Notes: generated by a model from the letters alone, not told the origin. A DNA stretch of 50,697 nt from Desulfotignum sp. (GCA_011390615.1 JAABSB010000003.1:1-50697), one strand, 5' to 3'. Counted from the first letter of the stretch, positions 7,882-16,484 are shown. Translations and numbers: made by a program.

Positions 7882-8353
7882 TTGACTGTCTCCTCATTGT
7901 AATGTTTCCGGGTTACTTTTTTGGGTTATTTTGAGATTGCATCTCATTTCACCTCATCAACCGTTTACCTGTTAATTTTCTTTTATGATGAACCCAAAAG
8001 GGCCTGAAAACAATAGGTAGAAACATGTACTTTACCTTGATCTAACATTTATGTTTACCTTGGATGCATGACAACCATGTCTTTGCGGCAAGGCGAAGCG
8101 CCATTGGAAATATTGAGACTGCGACGAACAATGCAAAGATGGGCACTGCCGCGGATAAACGCTGATAACAGCAGAATGCGAACCCTTTCAACCGTTCTTG
8201 CGTTGTTGATCAGGACCATGGGCATTACGGCAGAATTTTCACCGCCGCAGGGTGACGAGTGGGTATCTCCTGCAATCGTTTTACAGGAAAACCCGTATTG
8301 TTATGTTTATTTATCGGGTGCACCATAAAATGAACTGGCCTGAAACACACACT
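7882..8353. other. Gene-free stretch between usp and dfx
   Basis: About 470 bp without a convincing gene. It should hold the dfx promoter (minus strand) and the end of the usp transcript. Visible features are the palindrome at 7932-7946 and several TTTACCT elements (around 7968, 8032 and 8054). A plus-strand frame of 86 codons at 8068-8328 has no ribosome site and no recognisable protein. Confidence 0.5.
7932..7946. promoter_or_regulatory. Fur/PerR-type 7-1-7 palindrome upstream of dfx
   Basis: The sequence TGAGATTGCATCTCA is a near-perfect inverted repeat with the 7-1-7 geometry of Fur-superfamily operators (TGA.A.T n A.T.TCA). It lies 51-65 bp upstream of the desulfoferrodoxin start codon, the position of a promoter-overlapping operator. 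Regulation of superoxide reductase by a Fur or PerR homologue would make sense, but the assignment is inferred from shape only. Confidence 0.4.
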
Positions 8354-8845
8354 TTATTGCACAACCCAGATGGTGCAGTCTCTTCCTGAATGAATAATTT
8401 TGTTGGACACACTGCCGAACATGAACTCCTCGGCTTTTGATACCCCCCTGCGGCCGATAACCACCGTGTCAAAATGCCCTTTTTCTGCCACATGCAGAAT
8501 ATCCCGGGCAATGCTTGTACCCCGGCTGCAATATGAGGGCTCTCCTGCCAGCGGTGAATCACAACTTTCCATATAATCGGTGCTCACCATTTTTTCAGGA
8601 ATACTGTACTCTGCCATCATCTTTTTATTTTCCGACAAAAAAGATTCTATCTTCAGGCGGTGTGCCACACATTCTTTTTTCCAGGCATCCTCCTCCGGAA
8701 AAACATCCCGGTCAGGCAGCCGCTCAATATGCAAGAGCGTAATCTCAAAATCACGGCAGCCTTTGACGATATCTGCCACATATTCAACCGCCCGTTTTGA
8801 ATTTTCAGACCCATCAATTGCCACCAGAATTTTATTGGTATCCAT
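8354..8845 (-). CDS. Universal stress protein, UspA family
   Basis: A 163-aa single-domain universal stress protein. The start at 8845 (MDTNKILVAIDGSEN) is preceded by GGGAGG and is preferred to an ATG 21 codons upstream that has no ribosome site. Visible are the N-terminal strand with the Asp of VAIDGSENSKRA and the nucleotide-binding motif IGRRGVSKAEEFMFGSVSN (G-2X-G-9X-G-S), which places it in the ATP-binding class. It is the last gene of a minus-strand series led by the SRPBCC-epimerase fusion, 82 bp after the kinase-like gene. Its precise function is unknown. Confidence 0.85.
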   Translation of the reverse strand: MDTNKILVAIDGSENSKRAVEYVADIVKGCRDFEITLLHIERLPDRDVFPEEDAWKKECVAHRLKIESFLSENKKMMAEYSIPEKMVSTDYMESCDSPLAGEPSYCSRGTSIARDILHVAEKGHFDTVVIGRRGVSKAEEFMFGSVSNKIIHSGRDCTIWVVQ

Positions 8846-8927
8846 ACGAACCTCCCCAGGTAACACCTTTTTTTGCGCGATTATTTTACACATTCCCGAA
8901 AAAAACATGCAACAGCCACTGCATCAA

Positions 8928-9887
8928 TTACCCCATATTCTTCAGACAGGGCCGCAGTTCGCTTAAAAATTCATCCACTGTCTCATAGTAGACACTGGCA
9001 CTGGCCGAAAAGTGCATCAAAACCCAGTTCAGTTCTTTGGGAATATAGGGAAAAATTTTTTGCAGATTGGCCAGTCTGTTTTTAAACACCAGCAGAAAAT
9101 CGCCTGGTTCCATATCCGGGGCCTGCTTTTCATCACCAAAAATCCTGATGATATCTTTCTGGGAATAAAACCCTTTGCCAACGATATACAAAAGCAGGCC
9201 GCCAAGTCCGAACACATCCAGGCCAAAAGGATTTTCATGAAAATCAAAGGTATAATCGAAATCAATCCACACATAATCACCGCTGCGGGTTTCCCGCCAT
9301 AGATGATCCCGCCTGATATCGCCGTGTTTTTCACCTTTGGCATGTAAATATGCAATTGCTTCACACGCGCCAATAAATTTTTCCAAAATCTGCGGGAGAT
9401 ACGAAAAAAAATAGGTTTTGTGATCAACATCCAGCCCATATATCCAATTGTCAAGCCTTTTGCCCTTTACAACATCCAGCACACGTATGGTATTGCCCTT
9501 TTCATCCTCTGCAGAAAATCCCTGCATAAATCGGGAATCTCCCCGCACCAGGTCAAGAATACGGGCTTCTTTGCGTGGACTGCGATAACATGTAATTTTG
9601 ATGTCTCCCATCCGAAGAAAAAATTTTTCATAAAACACCAGTTTGAGCAGGCGGCGTTCTCCTGATTCAAGATGTCTGCATCTTTTTACCCAGTATTTTG
9701 GATCCTCGACCCCATAACTTCTCTCCACTTCATCACGCAAAACCAGATAATGTCCGTCTCCAAAAACAATCACATCTCCGCCGGTAATGCGCATGAAATC
9801 AGATGTATCCGTATAAACCCTGCCCTGTCTGCCCATGTATGCATCTGATTGAAAGCGATTCAGTATCTGTTTGACGCTTTCGGACAT
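8928..9887 (-). CDS. Protein-kinase-fold (ePK/APH-like) protein
   Basis: A 319-aa soluble kinase-fold protein. The ATG at 9887 (MSESVKQ) is chosen because GGAGG sits 5 bp upstream; the ATG four codons earlier overlaps that site. Likely elements are Lys82 (RLLKLVFYEKF, beta3 lysine), Glu107 (RKEARIL, helix C), the catalytic loop HGDIRRDHLW (188-197; Asp190 catalytic, with a DH pair in place of the usual Asn) and IDFDY (208-212) as the metal-binding DFG equivalent. The HGD form resembles aminoglycoside phosphotransferase and atypical kinases more than HRDLKPEN kinases. It starts 15 bp after the DHH phosphoesterase stop. The substrate is unknown. Confidence 0.7.
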   Translation of the reverse strand: MSESVKQILNRFQSDAYMGRQGRVYTDTSDFMRITGGDVIVFGDGHYLVLRDEVERSYGVEDPKYWVKRCRHLESGERRLLKLVFYEKFFLRMGDIKITCYRSPRKEARILDLVRGDSRFMQGFSAEDEKGNTIRVLDVVKGKRLDNWIYGLDVDHKTYFFSYLPQILEKFIGACEAIAYLHAKGEKHGDIRRDHLWRETRSGDYVWIDFDYTFDFHENPFGLDVFGLGGLLLYIVGKGFYSQKDIIRIFGDEKQAPDMEPGDFLLVFKNRLANLQKIFPYIPKELNWVLMHFSASASVYYETVDEFLSELRPCLKNMG

Positions 9888-9902
9888 GTATGCCTCCATA
9901 GC

Positions 9903-10895
9903 TTATTCAATTTTTTTCCCCGCGGTTTTTTCAATCCGCTCCATTATCCAGCCGGCAAGAAATTTCCGGGCTGCAGTGCCGGTATCCTTTCGGATCAGGT
10001 GAAGGGAAAGTTCTGCCCGGGCCATGGTTTTATGACCGCCTGCGGAACCGTATTTGGAAAATGCTTCTTTTGCGGTATTGCCTGCCCCTTTGCGCAGGCC
10101 GTCATTTCTGAGAATAATAATCAGTTTGCGCGCCATCACCCCGGAAACAATGGACCAGTTGACCCCGACAATGGACAAAAAAAAGTCGGCCACCACCACC
10201 AGTTCATCCGGCTTGGAAATTTTCCCGGCATGGTAGAAAACCCGGTTACTCACCTTCTGCCTATTTTTGATGGCCTTTCCCAGAAAATCCAGGTCTTCGT
10301 CTGTGAAAAACGCCCGCTCCACCTTGGTGACGATATTGTTGTCGGCAAATTTATACAGATACTGAAACGCCCGGATATCCTTGATGGTGGCCTGGCGGGT
10401 GAAGTCTGCGGTATCGGTTTTAATGCCCATCATCAGGGCAGCTGCCAGTTTGGGGGATGGCTTGATTTTCCAGGATTTCAAGTATTCGCAAAGGATGGTG
10501 GAACAGGCCCCGTAACCGGGTCTTATATCTGTATAGGCGGCATCAGCAGAGGACACCGGATGGTGATCGATAATGGCGGTGTAGGTGTTGCCGGAAAATG
10601 CCGCATTATGATCCGGCTGGGAATCCACAATGATGAAATTGTCAAACTGGGTCTTGTCCACAGAGGCAAGATCCACAAGTCCTGATTCTACGAGCTGAAT
10701 CAATGTCAGGTTGTCCGGCCGGCTGATGCGGTTGAAATGGGCGATGGCCACTTCTGATACCCTGCGCCACAACAGGCGCTTGACCGCCATGGCAGAGGCA
10801 ATGGCATCCGGATCTGCATTGATGATCACCAGTACTTTTGCATTGGTTTTGAACTGCTTGAAAAACCGTTTGATATTTTCCCTGTTGCTGCTCAT
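9903..10895 (-). CDS. DHH/DHHA1 phosphoesterase (NrnA-like oligoribonuclease/pAp phosphatase or cyclic-dinucleotide phosphodiesterase family)
   Basis: A 330-aa phosphoesterase. The start at 10895 is fixed by a 4-bp ATGA overlap with the stop of the upstream membrane-protein gene; longer extensions would run into that gene. DHH-domain motifs are NADPDAIAS (Asp28, Asp30), VDSQPD (Asp91), IDHHPV (Asp110-His111-His112) and GIKTDTADF (Asp161), the Mn-binding set. The DHHA1 motif GSAGGHKTMARAE is near the C-terminus. Relatives degrade nanoRNA, pAp or cyclic dinucleotides; which one applies cannot be read from sequence. Its place between a membrane protein and a kinase-fold protein suggests a signalling or stress role. 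Confidence 0.85.
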   Translation of the reverse strand: MSSNRENIKRFFKQFKTNAKVLVIINADPDAIASAMAVKRLLWRRVSEVAIAHFNRISRPDNLTLIQLVESGLVDLASVDKTQFDNFIIVDSQPDHNAAFSGNTYTAIIDHHPVSSADAAYTDIRPGYGACSTILCEYLKSWKIKPSPKLAAALMMGIKTDTADFTRQATIKDIRAFQYLYKFADNNIVTKVERAFFTDEDLDFLGKAIKNRQKVSNRVFYHAGKISKPDELVVVADFFLSIVGVNWSIVSGVMARKLIIILRNDGLRKGAGNTAKEAFSKYGSAGGHKTMARAELSLHLIRKDTGTAARKFLAGWIMERIEKTAGKKIE

Positions 10896-11995
10896 AAAGG
10901 CATCTTCTGTGTATGGTTGCTGCTGAAAAACAAAACAAGTGTAATAAAAGCATACCCGATAATGGCCAAAATGGCAAACCACCCGTAAAATACCCCTAAG
11001 GGTGCCAGGACAATGGCGGTAAGCCAGTGGACAAAAATCACCGTGGGAGAATGCAGCTGGATGGGAAAATCATCAAACCGGCAGATAACAGCCAGGCCGC
11101 ACAGGTTCCAGCCGTAAAGGGAGGCGAACACATGCAGGTGCAAAAGCCATTTTATCTTTTCAGGATCATAACTTTCCGACATCTGGAAAAATATATAAGC
11201 GATCCCGGTAATGGCCGTGAAAATCAAAAACCCGATGCCCGAGGTCAGAAACATTTTCTGCTGCATGGACTTGGCAAAGGTGTAATACAGATAAAACACC
11301 ACCACCACGGCGGCAAACAGGGCGGATGTCACAAAAATCTGGGGGATGAACCGCTCCAGCAGGATAAACACAAAAAAAATGATCACCCCCAGGGTGATGG
11401 TCCAGAAGCACAGCTCCATGAACACCTTATACCCTGATCCTTCAATATTTTTGAGCATGGAAAACACAAGGGACAAGGTGATCAATGACAAGGGAAATGA
11501 AAACCCCAGAAAAAAGGTATTTAACACCAGCTTTTCCATGGTAACCCATTGAAAATATTCATTGTTCAAGATTACCGCAGAGGCTATGCCGATGCCGGTG
11601 GACAGGCACAGCAAAGATGCATGGTGAAATTTTTGTGACACAGGCACCTCTTTTTGGAAAAAATCTTTGGGAACCCAGGAAAATGCATCAACCCGGATCT
11701 TTTCCACCAGCAGACACAAAAAAATGGACACCACAAGGGTTACAGGATACAGTTTTAAAAATGCGGAAAATGCATATAACAGAGAGCCGGCGAAAAACAG
11801 CCGTACCGTACCGGACACCTGTTTTTCTCCCTGGGTGTAGTACAGCAGAATGGACCCGCCCGTGCACAGGTTGAACAAAAAGATGTGCAGGCGCTCGAAG
11901 CTGAAGTGCTGCAAAGGAAAATAGATATGGACAAACCCGAAAATCAGGGCTGTTATCATCAAAAAAGAAAATAATAATTTCAAAGGCGCTGTCAT
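10892..11995 (-). CDS. Polytopic membrane protein of unknown function with conserved-looking His/Trp segments
   Basis: A 367-aa inner-membrane protein with about ten hydrophobic segments and short loops. The second half has HLHVFASLYGWNLCG followed by a segment with FVHWLTA, giving several intramembrane histidines of the sort seen in heme- or metal-binding membrane proteins such as NnrS, but no family can be named. It lies 32 bp after the SRPBCC-epimerase gene and overlaps the DHH gene by 4 bp. No signal peptide apart from the first transmembrane segment. The start has only a weak ribosome site. Confidence 0.65.
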   Translation of the reverse strand: MTAPLKLLFSFLMITALIFGFVHIYFPLQHFSFERLHIFLFNLCTGGSILLYYTQGEKQVSGTVRLFFAGSLLYAFSAFLKLYPVTLVVSIFLCLLVEKIRVDAFSWVPKDFFQKEVPVSQKFHHASLLCLSTGIGIASAVILNNEYFQWVTMEKLVLNTFFLGFSFPLSLITLSLVFSMLKNIEGSGYKVFMELCFWTITLGVIIFFVFILLERFIPQIFVTSALFAAVVVVFYLYYTFAKSMQQKMFLTSGIGFLIFTAITGIAYIFFQMSESYDPEKIKWLLHLHVFASLYGWNLCGLAVICRFDDFPIQLHSPTVIFVHWLTAIVLAPLGVFYGWFAILAIIGYAFITLVLFFSSNHTQKMPL

Positions 11996-12027
11996 GGAAA
12001 TAATCCGTATTTATCTGGTCATGGGTT

Positions 12028-13404
12028 TCACCGGCCCAGCAGATGCCTGAGGGCAGGGGCCAGTGTTTCGTGCTGAAATACAAATCCTGTGTCCAGCAGT
12101 TTTTCGGGCTTCACCCTGGCACTGGTCATCAGGGTTTCTTTGCCCATATCTCCCCAGAGCAGGGCTGCGGCCCAACCGGGAATCACAAAAAATGCCGGCC
12201 GGGACACCACCTGGCCCAGGGTTCTTGTAAACTTGCGGTTGGTAACGGCATGGGGCGCTGTCAGGTTAACCGGGCCTTTTACTTCACTGTTTTCCAGGAT
12301 GTGCAGAATACCGCCTAAAGTATCATCCATGCTGATCCAGCTCATGTACTGGTGTCCGGAACCGAGCCGGGCCCCGCACCCGGTTATGAATGCGGGCATC
12401 ATCCGGGCCAGGGCACCGCCGGCCGGGGTCAGTACCACGCCAATGCGCAGCTGAACAGTGCGGATACCGGCATCTGCTGCCGGCAAAGAAGCCTGCTCCC
12501 ACCTGTGGCAGACCCGGGAAATAAATGAGTCCCCCATGGCAGATCCCTCGGTGAGAACCGCATCCTGTCCTTCCCCGTAATACCCGATGGCAGATGATGA
12601 AATAAACACAGAGGGTCTGCGGTCCATGGCAGCCATTTTTTCCACCAGCAGCCTGGTTGGCTGAATTCGTGAGTCAATGATCTTCTGTTTCTGTTTTTCG
12701 GTCCATTTTCCCCGGGAAATATCCACGCCGTTGAGGCTGATGACGGCATCCACAGGCCCGGCTGCCGCCATGTCCAGAATCCTTTTGCCCGGATCCCAGA
12801 ACATTTCATCTGATGCCAGATCATTGCTGCGGCGCACCAGGCGGATCACCTCATGGCCGCAGGTGCGCAGAAACGGCACCAGCATGGAACCGATGGTGCC
12901 GGACGACCCTGACACCAGAATCCGCTGGCGCTTGACCTTGTCTGCATAGTGTGTCAGGTCATATGCCAGCACCCGGTGCCGGTAATCAAATATTCGGCTC
13001 AGCTCTTTGCGCACATAGCCCAAAAAAGGGCGGGCGAAAAATCCCATGGGCAGCTGAAAGGCCACCTGATCCTCCATGATGGTGCTTTTCCGGCCGTCAG
13101 GATAAAAAAGATGGGTGTGCTCCCATCTGGCAAACGGGCCCTTTGTCTGCCGGTCTTTGAACAGCCGATTTTCATGGAAATCTATATGCTCAGCCTCCCA
13201 GTCCATGGGAAAACCCAGCACCCGCATCTCAAACCCTACCCGTACCCCTTTGTCGATCCCTTTCCCCTGCCGCCATTTAAGCTTCAGCGGTGCCCAGGGG
13301 GGGGTGAGCCGCATGATGGCACCGTCTCTAGCGTGCCAGGCAAACAGTTGCGCCACCGGGACATCTATTTTTGACTGTTTTGTAAATACCTGCATATGCT
13401 GCAT
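12028..13404 (-). CDS. SRPBCC domain fused to TIGR01777-family NAD(P)-dependent epimerase
   Basis: A 458-aa two-domain cytosolic protein. Residues about 1-150 form an SRPBCC (START-like) ligand-binding domain (KQSKIDVPVAQLFAWHAR through the ERIFDYRHR-like helix). Residues about 160-458 are an extended short-chain dehydrogenase of the TIGR01777/YfcH group, with the Rossmann loop GSSGTIGS, SSSAIGYYG (the Tyr of the SDR active site) and NLTAPHAVTN. Fusions of this type are known; their substrate is not. The ATG at 13404 or the one three codons later may be used, and neither has a strong ribosome site. It heads the five-gene minus-strand series ending with usp. A second TIGR01777 protein without SRPBCC is at 25846-26763. 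Confidence 0.85.
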   Translation of the reverse strand: MQHMQVFTKQSKIDVPVAQLFAWHARDGAIMRLTPPWAPLKLKWRQGKGIDKGVRVGFEMRVLGFPMDWEAEHIDFHENRLFKDRQTKGPFARWEHTHLFYPDGRKSTIMEDQVAFQLPMGFFARPFLGYVRKELSRIFDYRHRVLAYDLTHYADKVKRQRILVSGSSGTIGSMLVPFLRTCGHEVIRLVRRSNDLASDEMFWDPGKRILDMAAAGPVDAVISLNGVDISRGKWTEKQKQKIIDSRIQPTRLLVEKMAAMDRRPSVFISSSAIGYYGEGQDAVLTEGSAMGDSFISRVCHRWEQASLPAADAGIRTVQLRIGVVLTPAGGALARMMPAFITGCGARLGSGHQYMSWISMDDTLGGILHILENSEVKGPVNLTAPHAVTNRKFTRTLGQVVSRPAFFVIPGWAAALLWGDMGKETLMTSARVKPEKLLDTGFVFQHETLAPALRHLLGR

Positions 13405-13419
13405 TTTCCCAAATCATCA

Positions 13420-13446
13420 TTGATTTTACCCAGGGTATATTATAAT
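13420..13446 (+). promoter_or_regulatory. Possible sigma70-type promoter upstream of the rubredoxin operon
   Basis: TTGATT at 13420-13425 and TATAAT at 13441-13446 are separated by 15 bp, slightly short of ideal. They lie in the gap between the divergent epimerase and rubredoxin genes and would give a leader of about 160 nt. The AT-rich tract could equally serve the minus-strand epimerase operon. Confidence 0.3.
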
Positions 13447-13609
13447 AATAGACTCCAAAGTGAAAACATTTTTTATCATTTGCCGTGTTCTGTTTTCAGG
13501 CACACTCTTTGCAAGACTTGTGATATGTCCAAATGGTTTTTGGCAATGGGCCACAGCCTGGACAAGAACATGAAACATGTAACTCTAAAAATGAATGGAG
13601 GAGTAAAAA

Positions 13610-13768
13610 ATGGACAAATGGGAATGCCCGTGCGGATATGTATATGACCCGGAAGAAGGAGATATGGACAATGGCATTGAGCCGGGAACTGCCTGGGAAG
13701 ATCTGCCTGAATCCTGGGTTTGCCCCCTTTGCGGTGCGGAACAGGAATATTTTGAAAAAGTGGAATAA
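13610..13768 (+). CDS. Rubredoxin with CxC first knuckle
   Basis: A 52-aa rubredoxin, the one-electron carrier that supplies flavodiiron protein and desulfoferrodoxin. The ATG at 13610 has TGGAGGAG 8 bp upstream. The sequence shows [15 protein letters not shown] and, at the other end, [13 protein letters not shown]. The second iron knuckle is the usual CxxCG (Cys38, Cys41), but the first is Cys6-Pro-Cys8, one residue shorter than the standard CxxCG. The remaining core ([15 protein letters not shown]) is typical. The flavodiiron gene starts 11 bp downstream with its own ribosome site, so the two form an electron donor-acceptor operon. Confidence 0.92.
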   Translation: MDKWECPCGYVYDPEEGDMDNGIEPGTAWEDLPESWVCPLCGAEQEYFEKVE

Positions 13769-13779
13769 CCGGAGGTCCC

Positions 13780-14979
13780 ATGTTTAGACCCGTTAAGATA
13801 GCAGAAGGGATCTATTCGGTGGGGTGCCGGGACTGGGATATCCGTGATTTTCACGGGTATTCCACTTATGAAGGCACCTCATACAATGCCTTTCTGGTGC
13901 AGGGGGAAAAAAACATCCTCATTGATACGGTGAAATCAGGTTTTGGAGAGGAGATGCTGGCCAATATCGGCCGCATCATGGACCCGAAAAAAATTGATGC
14001 CGTGATCAGCAACCACACGGAAATGGACCATTCAGGAACAATACCCCTGGTAATGCACAAAATCGGAGAAGACAAACCACTGTATTGTTCCAAAATGGGG
14101 GCCAAAAACCTGAAAAGTCACTATAAAAAAGACTACAACTACCAGGTGGTGGAATCAGGAGAAACGCGCACACTGGGGAACCGGACATTTACCTTTCTGG
14201 AGACCAGAATGCTGCACTGGCCTGATTCCATGTTCACCTATATGCCTGATGAAAAAATTTTGTTTTCCAGTGATGCTTTTGGCCAGCACTATGCAGGGGA
14301 TAAACTCTTTGATGATGAAATCGGAGAGGAGATCATGCCCCATGCCCGCAAGTATTATGCCAATATCCTGCTGCATTTCTCCCCCCGGGTGCAGGCCCTG
14401 CTTGCGGATGTTGCAAAAATGAACCTGGATATCCGCATGATATGTCCGGATCACGGCATCATCTGGCGCAAAGACCCCGCAAAAATCATCTCCGCCTATG
14501 ACCAATGGTCCCGACAGGAGCCCGCAAAAAAGGCATTGGTAATTTTTGATTCCATGTGGGAAAGCACCGCCAAAATGGCCCGGGCCATCACCAGCGGCAT
14601 TGAATCAGAAGCGGTGCATGTGCGGCTGATGAATACCCGCAAATGGCACAGATCAGACATCATGACCGAGGTACTGGATGCCGGCGCACTGGCGGTGGGC
14701 TCCCCTACCCTAAACAACGGGATTTTCCCGGTGGTTGCCGACGTCATGACCTATATTAAAGGGTTGCGGCCCCAGAACAAAATTGCCGCGGCATTTGGTT
14801 CCTACGGCTGGAGCGGTGAGGCGGTCAAGATATTGAACAAAGAGTTTGAGGAAATGAAATGGGATATGGTCAGTGACGGGGTCAAGGTACTTTATGTGCC
14901 GGATGCATCTGATCTTGCGCGCTGCTTTGACTTAGGCGTTACTCTGGCGAAAACCCTGAAGGAAAAACTGTCGGAATAA
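13780..14979 (+). CDS. A-type flavodiiron protein (rubredoxin:oxygen oxidoreductase)
   Basis: Flavodiiron protein, 399 aa, reducing oxygen to water (or NO to N2O) with electrons from rubredoxin. The N-terminal metallo-beta-lactamase domain carries His79, Glu81, Asp83 and His84 (SNHTEMDHSG), His146 (LHWPDSM), Asp165 (SSDAFG) and His225 (CPDHG), which closely follow the diiron ligands of the Desulfovibrio gigas enzyme. The flavodoxin domain begins near residue 250 (KALVIFDSMWEST) and includes GSPTLNNG and FGSYGWSGEA for FMN. It is full length. GGAGG precedes the ATG and the rubredoxin gene ends 11 bp upstream; a ferritin-like gene follows after 25 bp. Confidence 0.95.
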   Translation: MFRPVKIAEGIYSVGCRDWDIRDFHGYSTYEGTSYNAFLVQGEKNILIDTVKSGFGEEMLANIGRIMDPKKIDAVISNHTEMDHSGTIPLVMHKIGEDKPLYCSKMGAKNLKSHYKKDYNYQVVESGETRTLGNRTFTFLETRMLHWPDSMFTYMPDEKILFSSDAFGQHYAGDKLFDDEIGEEIMPHARKYYANILLHFSPRVQALLADVAKMNLDIRMICPDHGIIWRKDPAKIISAYDQWSRQEPAKKALVIFDSMWESTAKMARAITSGIESEAVHVRLMNTRKWHRSDIMTEVLDAGALAVGSPTLNNGIFPVVADVMTYIKGLRPQNKIAAAFGSYGWSGEAVKILNKEFEEMKWDMVSDGVKVLYVPDASDLARCFDLGVTLAKTLKEKLSE

Positions 14980-15004
14980 ACCCGCAACAGGGAGGTACGC
15001 AGGC

Positions 15005-15478
15005 ATGGCCAATGAATTCACGGCTAACGATATTTTTGACATTGCCATTGAAATTGAACAAAATGGCGCCCGGTTCTACAGAAAAGCTGCCAATCTGGTT
15101 GACCAGGACATTCACAAACAATTTTTAACTTCCCTGGCAGACATGGAAGATGACCATGAAAAAACCTTTGCCGCCATGAAGGCGCAACTGGACGGTTCAG
15201 AAGCGGCAGCCACAGTATTTGATCCGGATGATGAAAACACACGGTATCTCAAGGCACTGGCAGACACCCGGGTGTTTTTCCAAAAAGAGCAGCCAGAACC
15301 CAGCATGAAAGGGATCCTGACCGCAGCCATTGCTGCGGAAAAAGATTCCATTTCATTTTACCTGGGCATCAAGGAACTTGTGCCGGAAAAACTGGGAAAA
15401 TCCAGGATCCAGGATATCATAAAAGAAGAGATGCGCCATATCCAGCTGCTGGCAGGAAAACTTACGGAATTTGCGTGA
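15005..15478 (+). CDS. Ferritin-like/rubrerythrin-type diiron protein without rubredoxin domain
   Basis: A 157-aa four-helix ferritin-like protein. Diiron-type helices are seen as AIEIEQNGARFYRKAA (first Glu), LADMEDDHEKTF (Glu...His), AAIAAEKDSISFY and IKEEMRHIQLLAG (Glu...His). Unlike classical rubrerythrin it has no C-terminal rubredoxin knuckles, so an external donor, possibly the rubredoxin two genes upstream, would be needed. GGGAGG precedes the ATG. It closes the rubredoxin-flavodiiron operon and is followed by a strong terminator. Peroxide reduction or iron handling is the likely role, by family. Confidence 0.8.
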   Translation: MANEFTANDIFDIAIEIEQNGARFYRKAANLVDQDIHKQFLTSLADMEDDHEKTFAAMKAQLDGSEAAATVFDPDDENTRYLKALADTRVFFQKEQPEPSMKGILTAAIAAEKDSISFYLGIKELVPEKLGKSRIQDIIKEEMRHIQLLAGKLTEFA

Positions 15479-15500
15479 TGAAGCTGTTGGCTTTTAAATC

Positions 15501-15526
15501 TTAGCTTTTAGCTTTTAGCTTTTAGC
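15501..15526. repeat. Heptamer tandem repeat (TTTTAGC)
   Basis: Three full copies of TTTTAGC (15506-15526) preceded by a partial TTAGC. It lies in the non-coding tail of the flavodiiron operon, before the terminator. It is a simple-sequence tract with no evident function. Confidence 0.7.
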
Positions 15527-15600
15527 CGGTAGTTTTATCATCAGGGAGAAATTTGTAATTGTTTACTGGCAGCTGATAACTGACATAAATAACCAGAACA

Positions 15601-15642
15601 AAAGCCCCGGGGACCTTATAGTGGCCTCCGGGGCTTTTTTTT
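15601..15642 (+). terminator. Rho-independent terminator of the rubredoxin/flavodiiron operon
   Basis: AAGCCCCGG and CCGGGGCTT form a strong GC-rich stem with a short partly paired loop (ACC/GGC), followed by a run of eight T. It lies about 120 bp after the ferritin-like stop. The A-rich left arm also gives some terminator character on the minus strand, where desulfoferrodoxin 2 ends. Confidence 0.88.
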
Positions 15643-15751
15643 GGCAACGGGAAAACTTTCCACCGTCACAGCAGGACTTCAGCGCTGTTGACCGGGTTCA
15701 GATTTGTGAAATCTGCGTTTTTATTACACAGGTTTATCCAAATGACGGGTA

Positions 15752-16132
15752 TCAGGCTTTCCACAGGCCGTGCAGGTTGCAATACTCCCTTGCTACCACT
15801 TTGGCGGCATCGGTTTTAAATGTGGCCTCTGGCGCACTGTCCGGGGTCAGCATCTGCCGCTGGACAAACATGTTGTCCTCACTGGTCAGCTCGATCCACT
15901 GGATATAATGTTCACTGGTCATGGGATGCGGTGCACTGCCGACTTTGACCTTGTATCCGCCTTCAATTTTTTCCACCACCGGCACATGTTTTTCCACGGC
16001 TGCATCCACGGTGTTCTCCACCAGCCGTTCCATGGGTTTGCCGCAGCAGGTGACCGGGGGCTGCTCTCCATGAAGAACCTGCACAATATTGCCGCATTTT
16101 TCGCACTTGTAAATACCCATTTTTTCTGCCAT
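15752..16132 (-). CDS. dfx: Desulfoferrodoxin (superoxide reductase), copy 2
   Basis: Second two-iron superoxide reductase, 126 aa. Cys10, Cys13 and the CC pair (VTCCGKP) build the desulforedoxin centre; EKHVPV, APHPM, SEHYIQW and EYCNLHGLW supply the four-His/one-Cys catalytic iron. AGGAG precedes the ATG at 16132. It differs from copy 1 in many positions (N-terminus [13 protein letters not shown] versus [13 protein letters not shown]) and has a different upstream region, so the copies may respond to different signals. It is convergent with the rubredoxin/flavodiiron operon. Confidence 0.95.
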   Translation of the reverse strand: MAEKMGIYKCEKCGNIVQVLHGEQPPVTCCGKPMERLVENTVDAAVEKHVPVVEKIEGGYKVKVGSAPHPMTSEHYIQWIELTSEDNMFVQRQMLTPDSAPEATFKTDAAKVVAREYCNLHGLWKA

Positions 16133-16256
16133 TTTGTACTCCTTTGCTATTTTGGGGTTGGATTATTCATGTGTTCATGGCCCGCACAGGGAACAGGGGC
16201 CAATATGGTGTTATACTATCTTATTTTATATGGTGTTTACAACCATTTTTCCCGTA

Positions 16257-16484
16257 TCATATGGATGTTCTGGATGTGTTATCAGGGTGCTCTGGATGTC
16301 TGGACATTATAATCCGGTGCATCCACGCTTCTGCCAGCCAGGTATCATCCTGACTCACCTCCCTGAACACAGAGGCAATCTGAAAATACTGTTCGTTTTG
16401 TGATTTCAGGCCCCAGTATAAAGGCAGTGCTGATTTTTGGTGTAACACTGTCCGGTTGGGTCTGTTTTTTTTGACATCCGGCAT
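16257..16484 (-). CDS. Possible small hypothetical protein
   Basis: A 75-codon frame encoding a basic soluble protein (MPDVKKNRPNRTVLHQ start). It is supported by an AAGGA ribosome site 6 bp before the ATG and by three 11-bp direct repeats just upstream. No homologue or domain is recognised, and the 700-bp region around it is otherwise gene-free, so it could be chance. Confidence 0.35.
   Translation of the reverse strand: MPDVKKNRPNRTVLHQKSALPLYWGLKSQNEQYFQIASVFREVSQDDTWLAEAWMHRIIMSRHPEHPDNTSRTSI

Noticed and set aside
8068-8328. 86-codon plus-strand frame between dfx and usp
   Set aside because: No ribosome site, odd composition, no recognisable protein; the region is better explained as promoter and 3' DNA.
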